64,000 nucleotides of DNA from Bog-473 sp963756025. Its GTDB lineage: Bacteria; Actinomycetota; Acidimicrobiia; Acidimicrobiales; RAAP-2. The translations under genes were made by a program, and so were the position numbers. The DNA is taken from positions 868,001 through 932,000 of the forward strand of contig CAVWMF010000006.1 in assembly GCA_963756025.1 (NCBI GenBank), given 5' to 3'. The first letter of the stretch is position 1, and every line of letters begins with the position of its first letter. Of the stretch, positions 24,790-33,304 are shown one piece after another. The notes under the pieces are model-generated. The model made no database searches. It saw only the letters and a list, made by a program, of their open reading frames with translations, and was not told the DNA's origin.

Positions 24790-25176
24790 CTCCGCATCGG
24801 GAAGCGGCTCTCCCGGCCCGACCGCGACGCCGGCCGTTCGCAACCGCTCGGCCAGCCATTCCGCCCCGGCATCGCCCGCCATGGCCTGCGGCCAGCCGGC
24901 GAGAACCTCCTCGAGCTGGTCATGGGTGGCGATCTGCGCCACCACGTTGACCGTCATTTCGACCTCTTCACTGTGGCGGATCGACGAGTGGGTGCCGCCG
25001 AAGGGATCCTCCACGATGTGCGGCGACGGCTCGCGCATCACGTAGAGCTCGCCGGTGTCCTCGACCCAGGTGAGCTCATAGCGGATGCCGTGCGCGTCCC
25101 GCCACTCGGTGCCGAGCTCGATCTCCGCCGAGGGCCGGCGTCGGGGGTCACCGTCGTAGAACTCTTCGATATCCAT
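24772..25176 (-). CDS. Hypothetical acidic protein
   Basis: 134 residues from the ATG at 25176 (MDIEEFYDGDPRRRPSAEIE). The first 85 residues look like a small beta-rich domain (WRDAHGIRYELTWVEDTGELYVMREP); the rest is helical (ATHDQLEEVLAGWPQAM). No signal or membrane segment. The stop lies within the 18-base tandem repeat. A similar protein type is common in actinobacteria, but no family name can be given. It is divergent from the sigma-like gene at 25271. Confidence 0.65.
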   Translation of the reverse strand: MDIEEFYDGDPRRRPSAEIELGTEWRDAHGIRYELTWVEDTGELYVMREPSPHIVEDPFGGTHSSIRHSEEVEMTVNVVAQIATHDQLEEVLAGWPQAMAGDAGAEWLAERLRTAGVAVGPGEPLPDAEADQPS

Positions 25177-25270
25177 CGAGGGGAGGTTATCCCGACCAGG
25201 GAGGTCGTCGACTTGAAGCGGAAACGACGGGCTGACGCGCCGTGTGGGAGGGATCGGGGGAGGTGATCCG

Positions 25271-26071
25271 GTGAGGGTTCTTGCCATGCCCACCCAGACG
25301 CGACAACGGATCCTGCCCATCGAACAACTGAACAGCGAGTGGCGCACGCTCGGCCGCTCCCCGGCGGCGGTCCATGCCCTGCAGCACCTGGCGGATCGCG
25401 ATCAGACCATGGCGGTCCTGGTCCGCGGGGCCGACGATGGCCGGTCCCCTGCGCAGCCGCCCCGGTGCGTGACCCCTTGCGACCTGATCGACTACATGCG
25501 CCAGGCCACGGGCCGCCGGGGCCGGGAGGAAGCGGCGGCCCTGATCAGGACGATGCTGCGCGAAGCGCCGGGCGATCCGCTCATCGTCCGCTTTCTCATC
25601 CAGGCCCTCATCCCCGGGCTCCTGACGGTCGCCAAACGGCTGCGTTGGGGCCAAGGCGGCGATTGGGACGACGGCAGCGAATTCTTCAGCGAGACACTTT
25701 CGATCACCTGGATGACCCTGTTCGATTGGTCGGGACAGGACCGCCCGTACGCCGTGCTCGATCTCCTCTCGGCCATCCGGTGTCGCATGCGACGTCAGCT
25801 CTTCCACGCCAAAGACCACCGGCAACTGCAGGTGCAGATGACGCCGGGACTGACCGAACCCAGAGCCACGCCTTCTGAAACCGACCTCGAATTCCTGGCG
25901 AAAGCACTGATAGATCTCCGTCAGGAGGGAATGAGGGCCGAAGATGTCGAAGTGCTCTATGCCAATCACGTGCTCGGGTTCTCCATCGCAGAACTGGCCA
26001 AGGTCACTGGTCGGGACCGCCGGTCGCTCTATGCCGGACGCGATCGGGGAGTGCGGCGCTTGTGCGCATGA
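25271..26071 (+). CDS. Sigma-factor-like helix-turn-helix protein
   Basis: 266 residues. The GTG at 25271 is preceded by GGAGGTGAT at seven bases, an almost perfect ribosome site, which decides the start. The middle (LIRFLIQALIP-like helices, FFSETLSITWMTLFDW) recalls the region-2 helices of extracytoplasmic sigma factors. The C-terminus (EVLYANHVLGFSIAELAKVTGRDRRSLYAGRDRGVRRL) is a clear sigma region-4-like helix-turn-helix. It may be a sigma factor or a sigma-like regulator. It is followed by the anchored Thr-rich protein and the LysM-BTAD protein on the same strand, which it may control. Confidence 0.55.
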   Translation: MRVLAMPTQTRQRILPIEQLNSEWRTLGRSPAAVHALQHLADRDQTMAVLVRGADDGRSPAQPPRCVTPCDLIDYMRQATGRRGREEAAALIRTMLREAPGDPLIVRFLIQALIPGLLTVAKRLRWGQGGDWDDGSEFFSETLSITWMTLFDWSGQDRPYAVLDLLSAIRCRMRRQLFHAKDHRQLQVQMTPGLTEPRATPSETDLEFLAKALIDLRQEGMRAEDVEVLYANHVLGFSIAELAKVTGRDRRSLYAGRDRGVRRLCA

Positions 26072-26114
26072 TGGCCCCGTCACTCGCCGTCGCGATGGCA
26101 CCTAAGGTCAACCC

Positions 26115-26801
26115 GTGTCGGGAGAACCTCCAGGAGCTCCGTCCGGCCGCGCCCGGCCACAGAGGATTCGCCCACACTGGTGGGCCGTGCTCGCCGTCTC
26201 ACTCTCGCTGCTCGCCCTGGTGGCTGCCGCCACCTCGGATCACCCCGACGCGCTGGGCCGGCGGGGCCACGACCTGGCGGCAGGAGATCGAAAGGCGACG
26301 GGAATCCCGTCGACGTTGCCGCCCACTCCGGCCAGCACCACGACCACACTGCTCACCCGACCCGGGAGCACTGGGTCGCCGACCGGCTCCGGGCAGGCCG
26401 TGACGACGGGCACTGCGGGCGACGGCATCCACATCGTCACGACGCCATCGACCACCGTGCCCACGACGAGTACGACGACCACGACATCGGCCATCGGCCC
26501 GGTGCCGGCGCAACCGGCACCCCTGATCCGGTCCGGGGAACTCCAACAGCCCTACGTCTCGACCGCCAACGAGGCCTTCACCGGCGCTGGGCCCATGCGA
26601 ATCTCAGTGACCTGGTCCCCCACCGACTCGCTCTCGCTTTCGGTGTCGTGCCCCGATGGTGCACAAACGGCCGAGGGGACGACGAGCGCCGCCGTCGTGA
26701 TCCCCGACGCCGACGGCCCATGCGATCTCACCCTGAAAATAATGTTGGTCCAATTCGACGTGATCTCCTATACGTTGACGATCGCGCCGGCAGGTGGGTA
26801 G
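26115..26801 (+). CDS. Membrane-anchored, Thr/Ser-rich extracellular protein
   Basis: 228 residues. A short basic N-terminus is followed by one membrane segment (HWWAVLAVSLSLLALVAAAT). A low-complexity Thr/Pro linker of about 90 residues, with runs such as TTTTTTS, then leads to a C-terminal beta-type domain (MRISVTWSPTDSLSLSVSCPDGA...GPCDLTL) with two cysteines. The linker is typical of proteins that span a thick actinobacterial wall. Its stop overlaps the start of the LysM-BTAD gene, so the two are coupled. Confidence 0.7.
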   Translation: MSGEPPGAPSGRARPQRIRPHWWAVLAVSLSLLALVAAATSDHPDALGRRGHDLAAGDRKATGIPSTLPPTPASTTTTLLTRPGSTGSPTGSGQAVTTGTAGDGIHIVTTPSTTVPTTSTTTTTSAIGPVPAQPAPLIRSGELQQPYVSTANEAFTGAGPMRISVTWSPTDSLSLSVSCPDGAQTAEGTTSAAVVIPDADGPCDLTLKIMLVQFDVISYTLTIAPAGG

Positions 26802-29490
26802 CGAACGACGGAAGAGTCAGGGAAAGAGTGTCGTCGACGCGTTGGGGTCGCTGCTGACGACGCTTCTCGTCTTTGCGGCGATCCCCGCCGTCCTCGTCGT
26901 CGTCGTCGGCTACCCCCTCGGAAGCGGGCTGGGACATCAATGGGGATCCGCAGCCCGGGTCGCCCTCACCGGCGTGACGCTCGTGGCATGGGTGGCCTGG
27001 CTGGCGTGCTGTGCCCAACTGACCCGATCGGTTGTGGAGCAGGTCCGCCGGGGTCACGTCACCACGCCTGTCGGTGCGATGCTCACCGAACGGGTCGCCG
27101 GGCGGATCGCGGCGGGAGTGCTGTCACTGATCGCGGTAGCCGCTCCCCTCTTCGTGGCTTCGGAGGCCGGCGCGAGCACAGGATCGACCATCGGCATGGA
27201 CGCACCCCGCGCTGTCGCCGTCGCAATGCCTGCCGGCGCAACGCCTGCCGTCACAATTCCTGCCGTCGGGCGACAGGCGGCGGTTGCCGCCAGTTACGTG
27301 GTCCGCCCAGGCGACTCGCTGTGGTCGATCGCCGAGACGCAGCTGGGTGACGGCGGTGACTGGCCCGCTCTCGCGGCCCTCAACCTGGGGCGCACCATGC
27401 CCGACGGTTCGCACTTCGTGGACCCCAGCCTGATCCGGGGCGGTTGGACACTGATCCTGCCGATGGACGGGGTCCCGGTGGTCCCATCGATGTCCATTGC
27501 GTCCCCGTTGGACGAGGCACCGCATGCCCAACGATCCGGTAAGGAGCGACGGGCATCGGCACCCACCATCCCGGCGGAATCCGTCATGCTTGCTCCACCC
27601 CCCGGGTCGCTTCACGCGGCAGGCGCGGGAGGGTCGAGCTTGCCCGAGCTCTCCGCACTGGGAATCGGTGCCCTCGCGTGCGCCGCCCTGGCGCGCCGGT
27701 CCCGGCGCATGCGGATGCTGCGCCAGGTCGGCGATCACGAGCCCCGAATGGCGGCGGCCCACACGGCCGGGGCCATCGATACCGATATTCGACTCGCCCG
27801 GTTCTCCGGTGTTCCCAGCCTCAGGGCATTCGAAGCGGCGAACTACGGGCTCGGGCTTGCGATGAATGCGATGAATGCGATGGATGCGGTGCATCGCGGC
27901 ACGCCATCGATTGTCACGACGATCCGGGCCGTATGCGTCGGAGCAGCGGGGGTCGACTTCTGGTTGGGCGAAGCGGGACAACCGGCTCCCCGCGGGTTCA
28001 GCCTCTCCGGCGACGGCAAGGTCTGGCACGGTGCCCACGACACCTTTGCGCCGCAGCCGGGAGCCCGACCGTTCCTGCCGATCGTCTTACCGATCGGCGA
28101 GGATCACGACGGCACGTGGTTGGTGCCGCTGACGCCTGGAGGCTGTCTGCCATTGATCGGCGAAGGGAGCGATGACCTGTGGCGGGCCGCCCGGCACGCC
28201 CAGGAGGCGTGGGCCTGGGCCGACCTGGTCGTCGTCACCGAGGATCCGCTCGTCGTGGCGCGCGAGGTCGACCTGCTCGACGACGACGGGTCGGTGGACG
28301 ATCTGCAGGTCCTCTTCTTCGGGGATCCGGCGTTGCTTTCGCCCGCACAGAGAATGAGGGTGGCGATCGTCACCGGGTCGGTGGCCGCCCCGAGCGACGT
28401 GACGGTGCTCGTCGACCGCAATGCCGCGTCGATCCATCCCCTCGGTCGCTCGGTGCGCCCGCATCTGATGCAATCGCACACGGCCACATTGGTCGACCAG
28501 CTCGTGACGTGGCCTCTCGACGCCGAAACGATTCAGCCTCCCGACGACGGTCCCGAGAAGCGCACCCCCGTCCCCTCGCGTGACCAGCGGGGGGACGAGC
28601 CGGAGCGCGCGACGCCGTTGACGCTCCCCGAAGATCACCGCGGCGAACGCCGGGCGAGCCCGGTACGGGGCCTGCCCGTCTCCGGGCCGGATCCCGGAAC
28701 CGTCATGGTGCGGTTGCTCACCCCGACGCCCCGGCTGGAAGGACTGAACGAGGAGATCGCGCCCAACCGGGCCCGGCGTGCGACCGAGCTGGTGGCCTAC
28801 CTCGCCCTCCATGTCGACAGCGAGGTGACCAGCGACCGGCTCCGTACCCGGGTGCTCGGATCCTCCGATTCGGACGCCGCGTCGAAGACGCTGTTCAACA
28901 TCGCCGCGGCAGCTCGACGGGCAATGGGCTCCGACGGAGCGGGAGGACTCCTCTTTCCTTCCGGCACGAGGGGCGGCATCTATCGGGTCAGCGACGGCGT
29001 CACGGTCGACGTGCACCTGGCGGCGTCCATCGCCGCTGAGGGCAGCGCGACCGAGGACCCGCGCGAGGCCATGGCGCTCCTCCACCGCGCTCTCAGCCTG
29101 GTGGAGGGTGAGCCGCTGGCGAACGTCCTCTCCGGCTACGGCTGGTGGGAGGCCGAGGGTCACGGCGCACGGACGGCGGCTGTCCTTGTGCACGCGGCGA
29201 GCGACCTCGCCGCTCTGGCCGTTGACGCGCGCGCTTTCGACCTGGCGCAGTGGGGCCTGGGGCAGGCGAGGCTGGTCGATCCCTACAGCGAGTCACTCTC
29301 GAGAGTGGCCATGCAGGTTGCGGCGGCGGCCGGAGATGCAGACCGACTACGCCGGGAGTGGCGGGAATGCCGCCGCAGGATCGACGAGCTCGACCCCGGG
29401 AGCTCCCCCTCGCCACGCACGGAACGGCTGTACGGCGAGCTGGCGCAAAGGATCCTGGTCGGCGTCACCGGCACGCCACGAATCGGCTGA
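26794..29490 (+). CDS. Membrane LysM protein with C-terminal BTAD (SARP-like) domain
   Basis: 898 residues. The first 125 hold three membrane segments (about 20-42, 54-76 and 104-122). A LysM domain follows at 168-223 (YVVRPGDSLWSIAETQLGDGG...WTLILP), a fourth hydrophobic segment is near 285-300, and a long alpha/beta region comes next. Residues about 650-895 show the bacterial transcriptional activator domain with its helical-repeat look (MALLHRALSLVEGEPLANV, LVDPYSESLSRVAMQVAAAAGDADRL). LysM normally binds peptidoglycan outside the cell, while BTAD is cytoplasmic, so the protein may link wall state to gene control. It overlaps the anchored Thr-rich gene. Similar fusions occur in other actinobacteria; the function is unproven. 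Confidence 0.85.
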   Translation: MGSERRKSQGKSVVDALGSLLTTLLVFAAIPAVLVVVVGYPLGSGLGHQWGSAARVALTGVTLVAWVAWLACCAQLTRSVVEQVRRGHVTTPVGAMLTERVAGRIAAGVLSLIAVAAPLFVASEAGASTGSTIGMDAPRAVAVAMPAGATPAVTIPAVGRQAAVAASYVVRPGDSLWSIAETQLGDGGDWPALAALNLGRTMPDGSHFVDPSLIRGGWTLILPMDGVPVVPSMSIASPLDEAPHAQRSGKERRASAPTIPAESVMLAPPPGSLHAAGAGGSSLPELSALGIGALACAALARRSRRMRMLRQVGDHEPRMAAAHTAGAIDTDIRLARFSGVPSLRAFEAANYGLGLAMNAMNAMDAVHRGTPSIVTTIRAVCVGAAGVDFWLGEAGQPAPRGFSLSGDGKVWHGAHDTFAPQPGARPFLPIVLPIGEDHDGTWLVPLTPGGCLPLIGEGSDDLWRAARHAQEAWAWADLVVVTEDPLVVAREVDLLDDDGSVDDLQVLFFGDPALLSPAQRMRVAIVTGSVAAPSDVTVLVDRNAASIHPLGRSVRPHLMQSHTATLVDQLVTWPLDAETIQPPDDGPEKRTPVPSRDQRGDEPERATPLTLPEDHRGERRASPVRGLPVSGPDPGTVMVRLLTPTPRLEGLNEEIAPNRARRATELVAYLALHVDSEVTSDRLRTRVLGSSDSDAASKTLFNIAAAARRAMGSDGAGGLLFPSGTRGGIYRVSDGVTVDVHLAASIAAEGSATEDPREAMALLHRALSLVEGEPLANVLSGYGWWEAEGHGARTAAVLVHAASDLAALAVDARAFDLAQWGLGQARLVDPYSESLSRVAMQVAAAAGDADRLRREWRECRRRIDELDPGSSPSPRTERLYGELAQRILVGVTGTPRIG

Positions 29491-29556
29491 TGGAACCGTC
29501 GCCTTCCGGGGCGTTGCGTCGACACGGGCGCGAGCGGGGTCCACCCGACAGTGCGT

Positions 29557-30723
29557 TCAGGCCAGCTTCGCGGCAATCGACGAAGCGCCCCGCAGCACCA
29601 AGCCGTCGGCGCCGGCCGCGCTGTAACGGGCCACCGGACGGGCGCGTGCTTCGGCGATCATGTCCTCCAGCAAGCGGGCGAAGGGCACGACAGGGTCGAT
29701 CCACAGGTAGCGGGCCAACGAACCGGGAATGGTGTTGATCTCGTTGACGACCCACTCGCTCCCGTCGGTGAGGAAGTCGATCCGCGCCACCCCACGGACG
29801 AGCGCCAGCTCGCCGATACGACGGGCGGCGCGGCGCAGATCGTCGGCCACCGAGGGTGCCAGGTCGGCCGGGAGCTCCCGTGGCGCACTGGCCATGCCCT
29901 CACCCCCGACGTACTTGTCGGTGTAACCCAGAATCTCGTTGCCGGCGGTGCCGGCCCGGCCCGGCGAGCGCAAAGGACGTTCGATCGCCGATACCTCCAT
30001 GGCGGGCCAGCAGCGCAGCGCCACCTGGACGTCGAAGAGGTCAGGGCGGAACGGCTCGAGCACCGCACCGGCCCGCAGGTGCACGCGTGCATCGAGCACG
30101 CTCGTGCCGAGGAGGGCCTTCGCCGTCGCCAGGTCCTCGACGACCTCGATCCCGATGGAGGAACCACCGAAGCGCGGTTTGACGATGTAGGGACCCGCAC
30201 CGATCGCGTCCACCCCGCCGGCGTCGTCCGCCCCGTCGGTTGCCGATGACGTGAGCGCCACCCGGGGCAGGGTCGGGAGGCCGGCCGCCATCATGACGCC
30301 CCCGAAGGCCAGCTTGTCCATGCCCAGTGCGGCCGCGGCCACGCCGGGCCCCGTGTAGGCGATCCCCGCCCCGTCGAGTGCCGCCTGCAACGTCCCATCC
30401 TCGCCGGGACCACCGTGGCAACACACGACGGCGACCTCGAATTCGGCCGGTTTCTGCTTCGAGAAGCGCCCTCCGGTCGCTTCGAACCCGCCCCCGGCGC
30501 CCAGCACGAGGCGCATGGGCTGGGATCCCTTGGGCACGCCGTCGAGGAACGCCGTCGCCTCGAGCGCCGCATCGACCGCGAACCACTCGGCGGTCTTGGT
30601 CCAGTAGAGCGCCTGCACGGTGTGACCGGCGCGTTGCAGCTCGTGCGCGGCCTGGAGCCCCGTCAACACGCTGACATCGTGCTCGGGGGATGGCCCCCCG
30701 AAGATCACGGCGATAGCAGACAC
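29557..30723 (-). CDS. ddl: D-alanine--D-alanine ligase
   Basis: 388 residues of the ATP-grasp family. It starts VSAIAVIFGGPSPEHDVSVLTG with the GG.SxEhxVS motif, from a GTG preceded by GAGGAA. Other features are HGGPGEDGTLQAALDGAGIAYTG, the lysine of ATP binding in YIVKPRFGGSSIGIEVV, and the metal site RIDFLTDGSEWVVNEINTIPGSL. It joins two D-Ala for peptidoglycan precursors. It is the last gene of a group after the MurF-like ligase, which uses its product, so the pair works in sequence. Confidence 0.93.
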   Translation of the reverse strand: MSAIAVIFGGPSPEHDVSVLTGLQAAHELQRAGHTVQALYWTKTAEWFAVDAALEATAFLDGVPKGSQPMRLVLGAGGGFEATGGRFSKQKPAEFEVAVVCCHGGPGEDGTLQAALDGAGIAYTGPGVAAAALGMDKLAFGGVMMAAGLPTLPRVALTSSATDGADDAGGVDAIGAGPYIVKPRFGGSSIGIEVVEDLATAKALLGTSVLDARVHLRAGAVLEPFRPDLFDVQVALRCWPAMEVSAIERPLRSPGRAGTAGNEILGYTDKYVGGEGMASAPRELPADLAPSVADDLRRAARRIGELALVRGVARIDFLTDGSEWVVNEINTIPGSLARYLWIDPVVPFARLLEDMIAEARARPVARYSAAGADGLVLRGASSIAAKLA

Positions 30724-30769
30724 GGTGCATTCCTCGCTTCGGTGGCGTTCGTGGCGGGCGTGGGCGGGC

Positions 30770-32308
30770 TCAACGGTAGTGGTCCGGCAGGTCGTTCTCA
30801 TACATGACGGCATCACCCGGTCCGAGGGTGGTCCGCACCCAGGCCACCGCTTCGTCCCTGGTCCGGACCCGGAGGGCCTCCAGCGGGGACCACCCGGCTT
30901 CGAGCGCGCGCCGATTCGTCACGCCCACGATCACGAGATCCGTGGCCACGCTCCTCGCGGCCTGTGCGAACGAACGATTCTCCTCGTCCTGGCGCGGGCC
31001 GAGCTCGACCATGCCCGGGGTGACCACCACGCGGCGACCTCCTACGGCGCGGCGGGCCAGCTCGGCCAGGGCGGCCCGGGCGCCGCTGGGATTGGAGTTG
31101 AACGTGTCGTCGATCACCCATACCCCCGAGGGCGCCGGCGCCGATGCGAGGCGGTTGGCCACGGAGGGGAGGCCGGCGATGCGCCCGAGCGCCACCTCCT
31201 GGGGCACCCCGAGTGCGAAGGCCACGGCCAACGCACAGGCGAGGTTGCTCGGTTGCACCGACGTGGGCGAGGCGATACCGGTTCCGATGGCCACCCCGGC
31301 CACGGAGACCGTCAGGCCAGAGGAGCCCTCTGCCACACCCCCTTCGACGACACTCACGTCCGCCGCCGGGTCCGTGGCGGAGCAGCGCACCACCGTCTTG
31401 GTCCCGGTGCCAGCCAGCTGATCGGCGAGCGCGGCCAGCCGGGGGTCATCCACGTTGAGGACGACGGTGTGGGCGGTCTCGGTGATCTCGGACTTGGCGG
31501 CGACGATGGCGTCCTCGGTTTTGAAGCGCTCCAGATGCACCGGACCGATGGCCGTGATCACCGCGATCGCCGGGGGGCACCACCGGCAGAGGTCGGCGAT
31601 CTCGCCCTTCCCGTAGGTGCCCATCTCCGCCACGAACACGTCGGTGCCGGGCGCCAGTTGCTCGTTGACGGCCCGGGCCAGGCCGGCCCGGTTGTTGAAC
31701 GACGCCGGGCTGGCCACCACCGTGCGCGAGCCTGCGACCAGGTGCGCGACGTGCTGCTTCGTCGAGGTCTTGCCGAACGAGCCCGTGATGGCCACCACCA
31801 CAGGGGCCACGTGCGCCAGCCGGGCGCGCGCCGTGGTGACATAGGGCTGCATGAGCCGGCGCTCCACCGGGCTCAGCACGGCACAGGCCGCGTCGACGAG
31901 CAGCGGTACCGCACATGCACCGAGGGCGGCGACCGGCGCGGCGCGATGGACAAGGACACCGAGCACGATGACCACGGCCTGGAGGACGAGCCACACGGCG
32001 GCGAGGAGCCGGAGCCGCCGGGTGAAGGCGAGTGGTGAGGTCCGCCCCCGCACGCCGAGGGACGGAGGACCGACGATGACGACCGCGGCGGTGGCCAACG
32101 ACACGAGCGGAGAGGCGAAGGCGATGCCGGCTGCGGCCAGCGCCACCACGGCCATGGGCAGGGCCAACGGCCGGCTGCTCCACCAGCGCCAGGCGAAGCG
32201 CGACGTCGATCCGGGCAGGTAGTGCTCGCGCTGGGCCACGCGGAGCCAGCGGGCTCCGGCCGGAAGCAACGCCAACCCGCAGACGACAGCGCCGATCAGT
32301 TGAGGCAC
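30770..32308 (-). CDS. MurF-like Mur ligase with N-terminal membrane domain
   Basis: About 512 residues. The first ~185 form four or five membrane helices (LIGAVVCGLALLPAG, PLALPMAVVALAAAGIAFA, LRLLAAVWLVLQAVVIVLG and others) in place of the usual MurF substrate-binding domain. Then comes a Mur-ligase ATPase core: P-loop ITGSFGKTSTK, SFNNRAGLA, VAEMGTYGKGEIA, the lysine in IVAAKSEI, and the C-terminal domain (DDTFNSNPSGARAALAEL, MVELG). This is the D-Ala-D-Ala-adding family. The GTG at 32308 is chosen; it overlaps the hydrolase stop by 13 bases. It is followed by the D-Ala-D-Ala ligase. It could be a membrane-bound MurF or a related ligase acting on lipid-linked wall precursors. Confidence 0.85.
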   Translation of the reverse strand: MPQLIGAVVCGLALLPAGARWLRVAQREHYLPGSTSRFAWRWWSSRPLALPMAVVALAAAGIAFASPLVSLATAAVVIVGPPSLGVRGRTSPLAFTRRLRLLAAVWLVLQAVVIVLGVLVHRAAPVAALGACAVPLLVDAACAVLSPVERRLMQPYVTTARARLAHVAPVVVAITGSFGKTSTKQHVAHLVAGSRTVVASPASFNNRAGLARAVNEQLAPGTDVFVAEMGTYGKGEIADLCRWCPPAIAVITAIGPVHLERFKTEDAIVAAKSEITETAHTVVLNVDDPRLAALADQLAGTGTKTVVRCSATDPAADVSVVEGGVAEGSSGLTVSVAGVAIGTGIASPTSVQPSNLACALAVAFALGVPQEVALGRIAGLPSVANRLASAPAPSGVWVIDDTFNSNPSGARAALAELARRAVGGRRVVVTPGMVELGPRQDEENRSFAQAARSVATDLVIVGVTNRRALEAGWSPLEALRVRTRDEAVAWVRTTLGPGDAVMYENDLPDHYR

Positions 32309-33066
32309 GACACCACGGCGGCGCGCAGGGCGGCAGGGATGAGCAGCGGGGTCAGGTGGCCGACGTCGGGGAACACTTCGAGGTCGCCCCGGGCCAGGTG
32401 GGCCAGGGCGCGTTCGGCCATGGCGAGCGGCGCCGCGGTGTCTTCGGCGCCCCATACCAGGTGGACGGGGCACTGCACGGCGTCGAGCTGCTCCTCGTAC
32501 GTCTCGCTGACGGCTCGCCCGAGCACCTGGCGCATGATGCCCTGGGCGGCCTTGTAGTCCGCCGATCCATAGCGCTGGCGTGCGCGTTCCATGGCCTCGT
32601 CGGAGACGATCTTCATCTTGTGCAGGCTCCGTATGGCCTTGTAGGCGGGCGAGATCCGCACCCGCCGGCCCTCTGCCGGGACGAGATGCGGCACGCCGGT
32701 GAGGATCAGGGCCCCCACGGACGCGGGGCGTTGTGCGGCCAGGTGGAGGGCGACCCGGCCCCCGAAGGAATGGCCGAGGAGCACGATCGGGCCCTGCATC
32801 TCGTGCAGGACTTCACCGACCGCCCGGGCGTACTCGGCCGCCCCCCAGACGTCCGGCGGCGGCGGGGACGCCCCGAATCCGGGGAGGTCCAGGGCCAGGG
32901 CGGGCAACGGCATCCCGTCGACCGGGGCGACGACGGCGTCGAAGTCCCGGTGGGTCCGGGCCCAGCCGTGCAGGGCGAGGACACGGGGCACGTCGGGGCC
33001 GGTGACGGCCCCGAAGAGGCTCCCGCCCGCAAAGGTCCGGAGCAAGGTCAGGCCACCCCGCCGCAC
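32296..33066 (-). CDS. Alpha/beta hydrolase
   Basis: About 256 residues of the alpha/beta-hydrolase fold. Features are VLALHGWARTHRDFD (oxyanion HG), LDLPGFGASPPPPDVWGA, the nucleophile elbow LLGHSFGGRVAL, the acid near LVWGAEDTAAPL and the His in DVGHLTPLL. The start is uncertain: the GTG at 33066 has no good ribosome site, and the frame stays open upstream. Its 3' end overlaps the MurF-like gene, so it is the first gene of the hydrolase-MurF-Ddl group. An ester or lipid-linked substrate is possible, but not shown. Confidence 0.85.
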   Translation of the reverse strand: MRRGGLTLLRTFAGGSLFGAVTGPDVPRVLALHGWARTHRDFDAVVAPVDGMPLPALALDLPGFGASPPPPDVWGAAEYARAVGEVLHEMQGPIVLLGHSFGGRVALHLAAQRPASVGALILTGVPHLVPAEGRRVRISPAYKAIRSLHKMKIVSDEAMERARQRYGSADYKAAQGIMRQVLGRAVSETYEEQLDAVQCPVHLVWGAEDTAAPLAMAERALAHLARGDLEVFPDVGHLTPLLIPAALRAAVVSCLN

Positions 33067-33304
33067 CGGGTCCGGCCGGCTGGGCGCGGCGAGCGGCGCG
33101 AAAAGCGCATTCTCCCAGGCAGATCGACAATTCTTCGCTCGTTGCGCGCTCGCTCGGAACCCGGGGAAGCCACTGTCATCTGCCGTTCCTTTCTCCCCCT
33201 GCGGGGCCGGAGCGGGTGCGCGCACCCAACCAAACTGCCGGGTCACCCTACCGAAGGGACCACCCCCCTCAGCCCACGGAGCAACCGTTCGGTACGGTGA
33301 GCAT

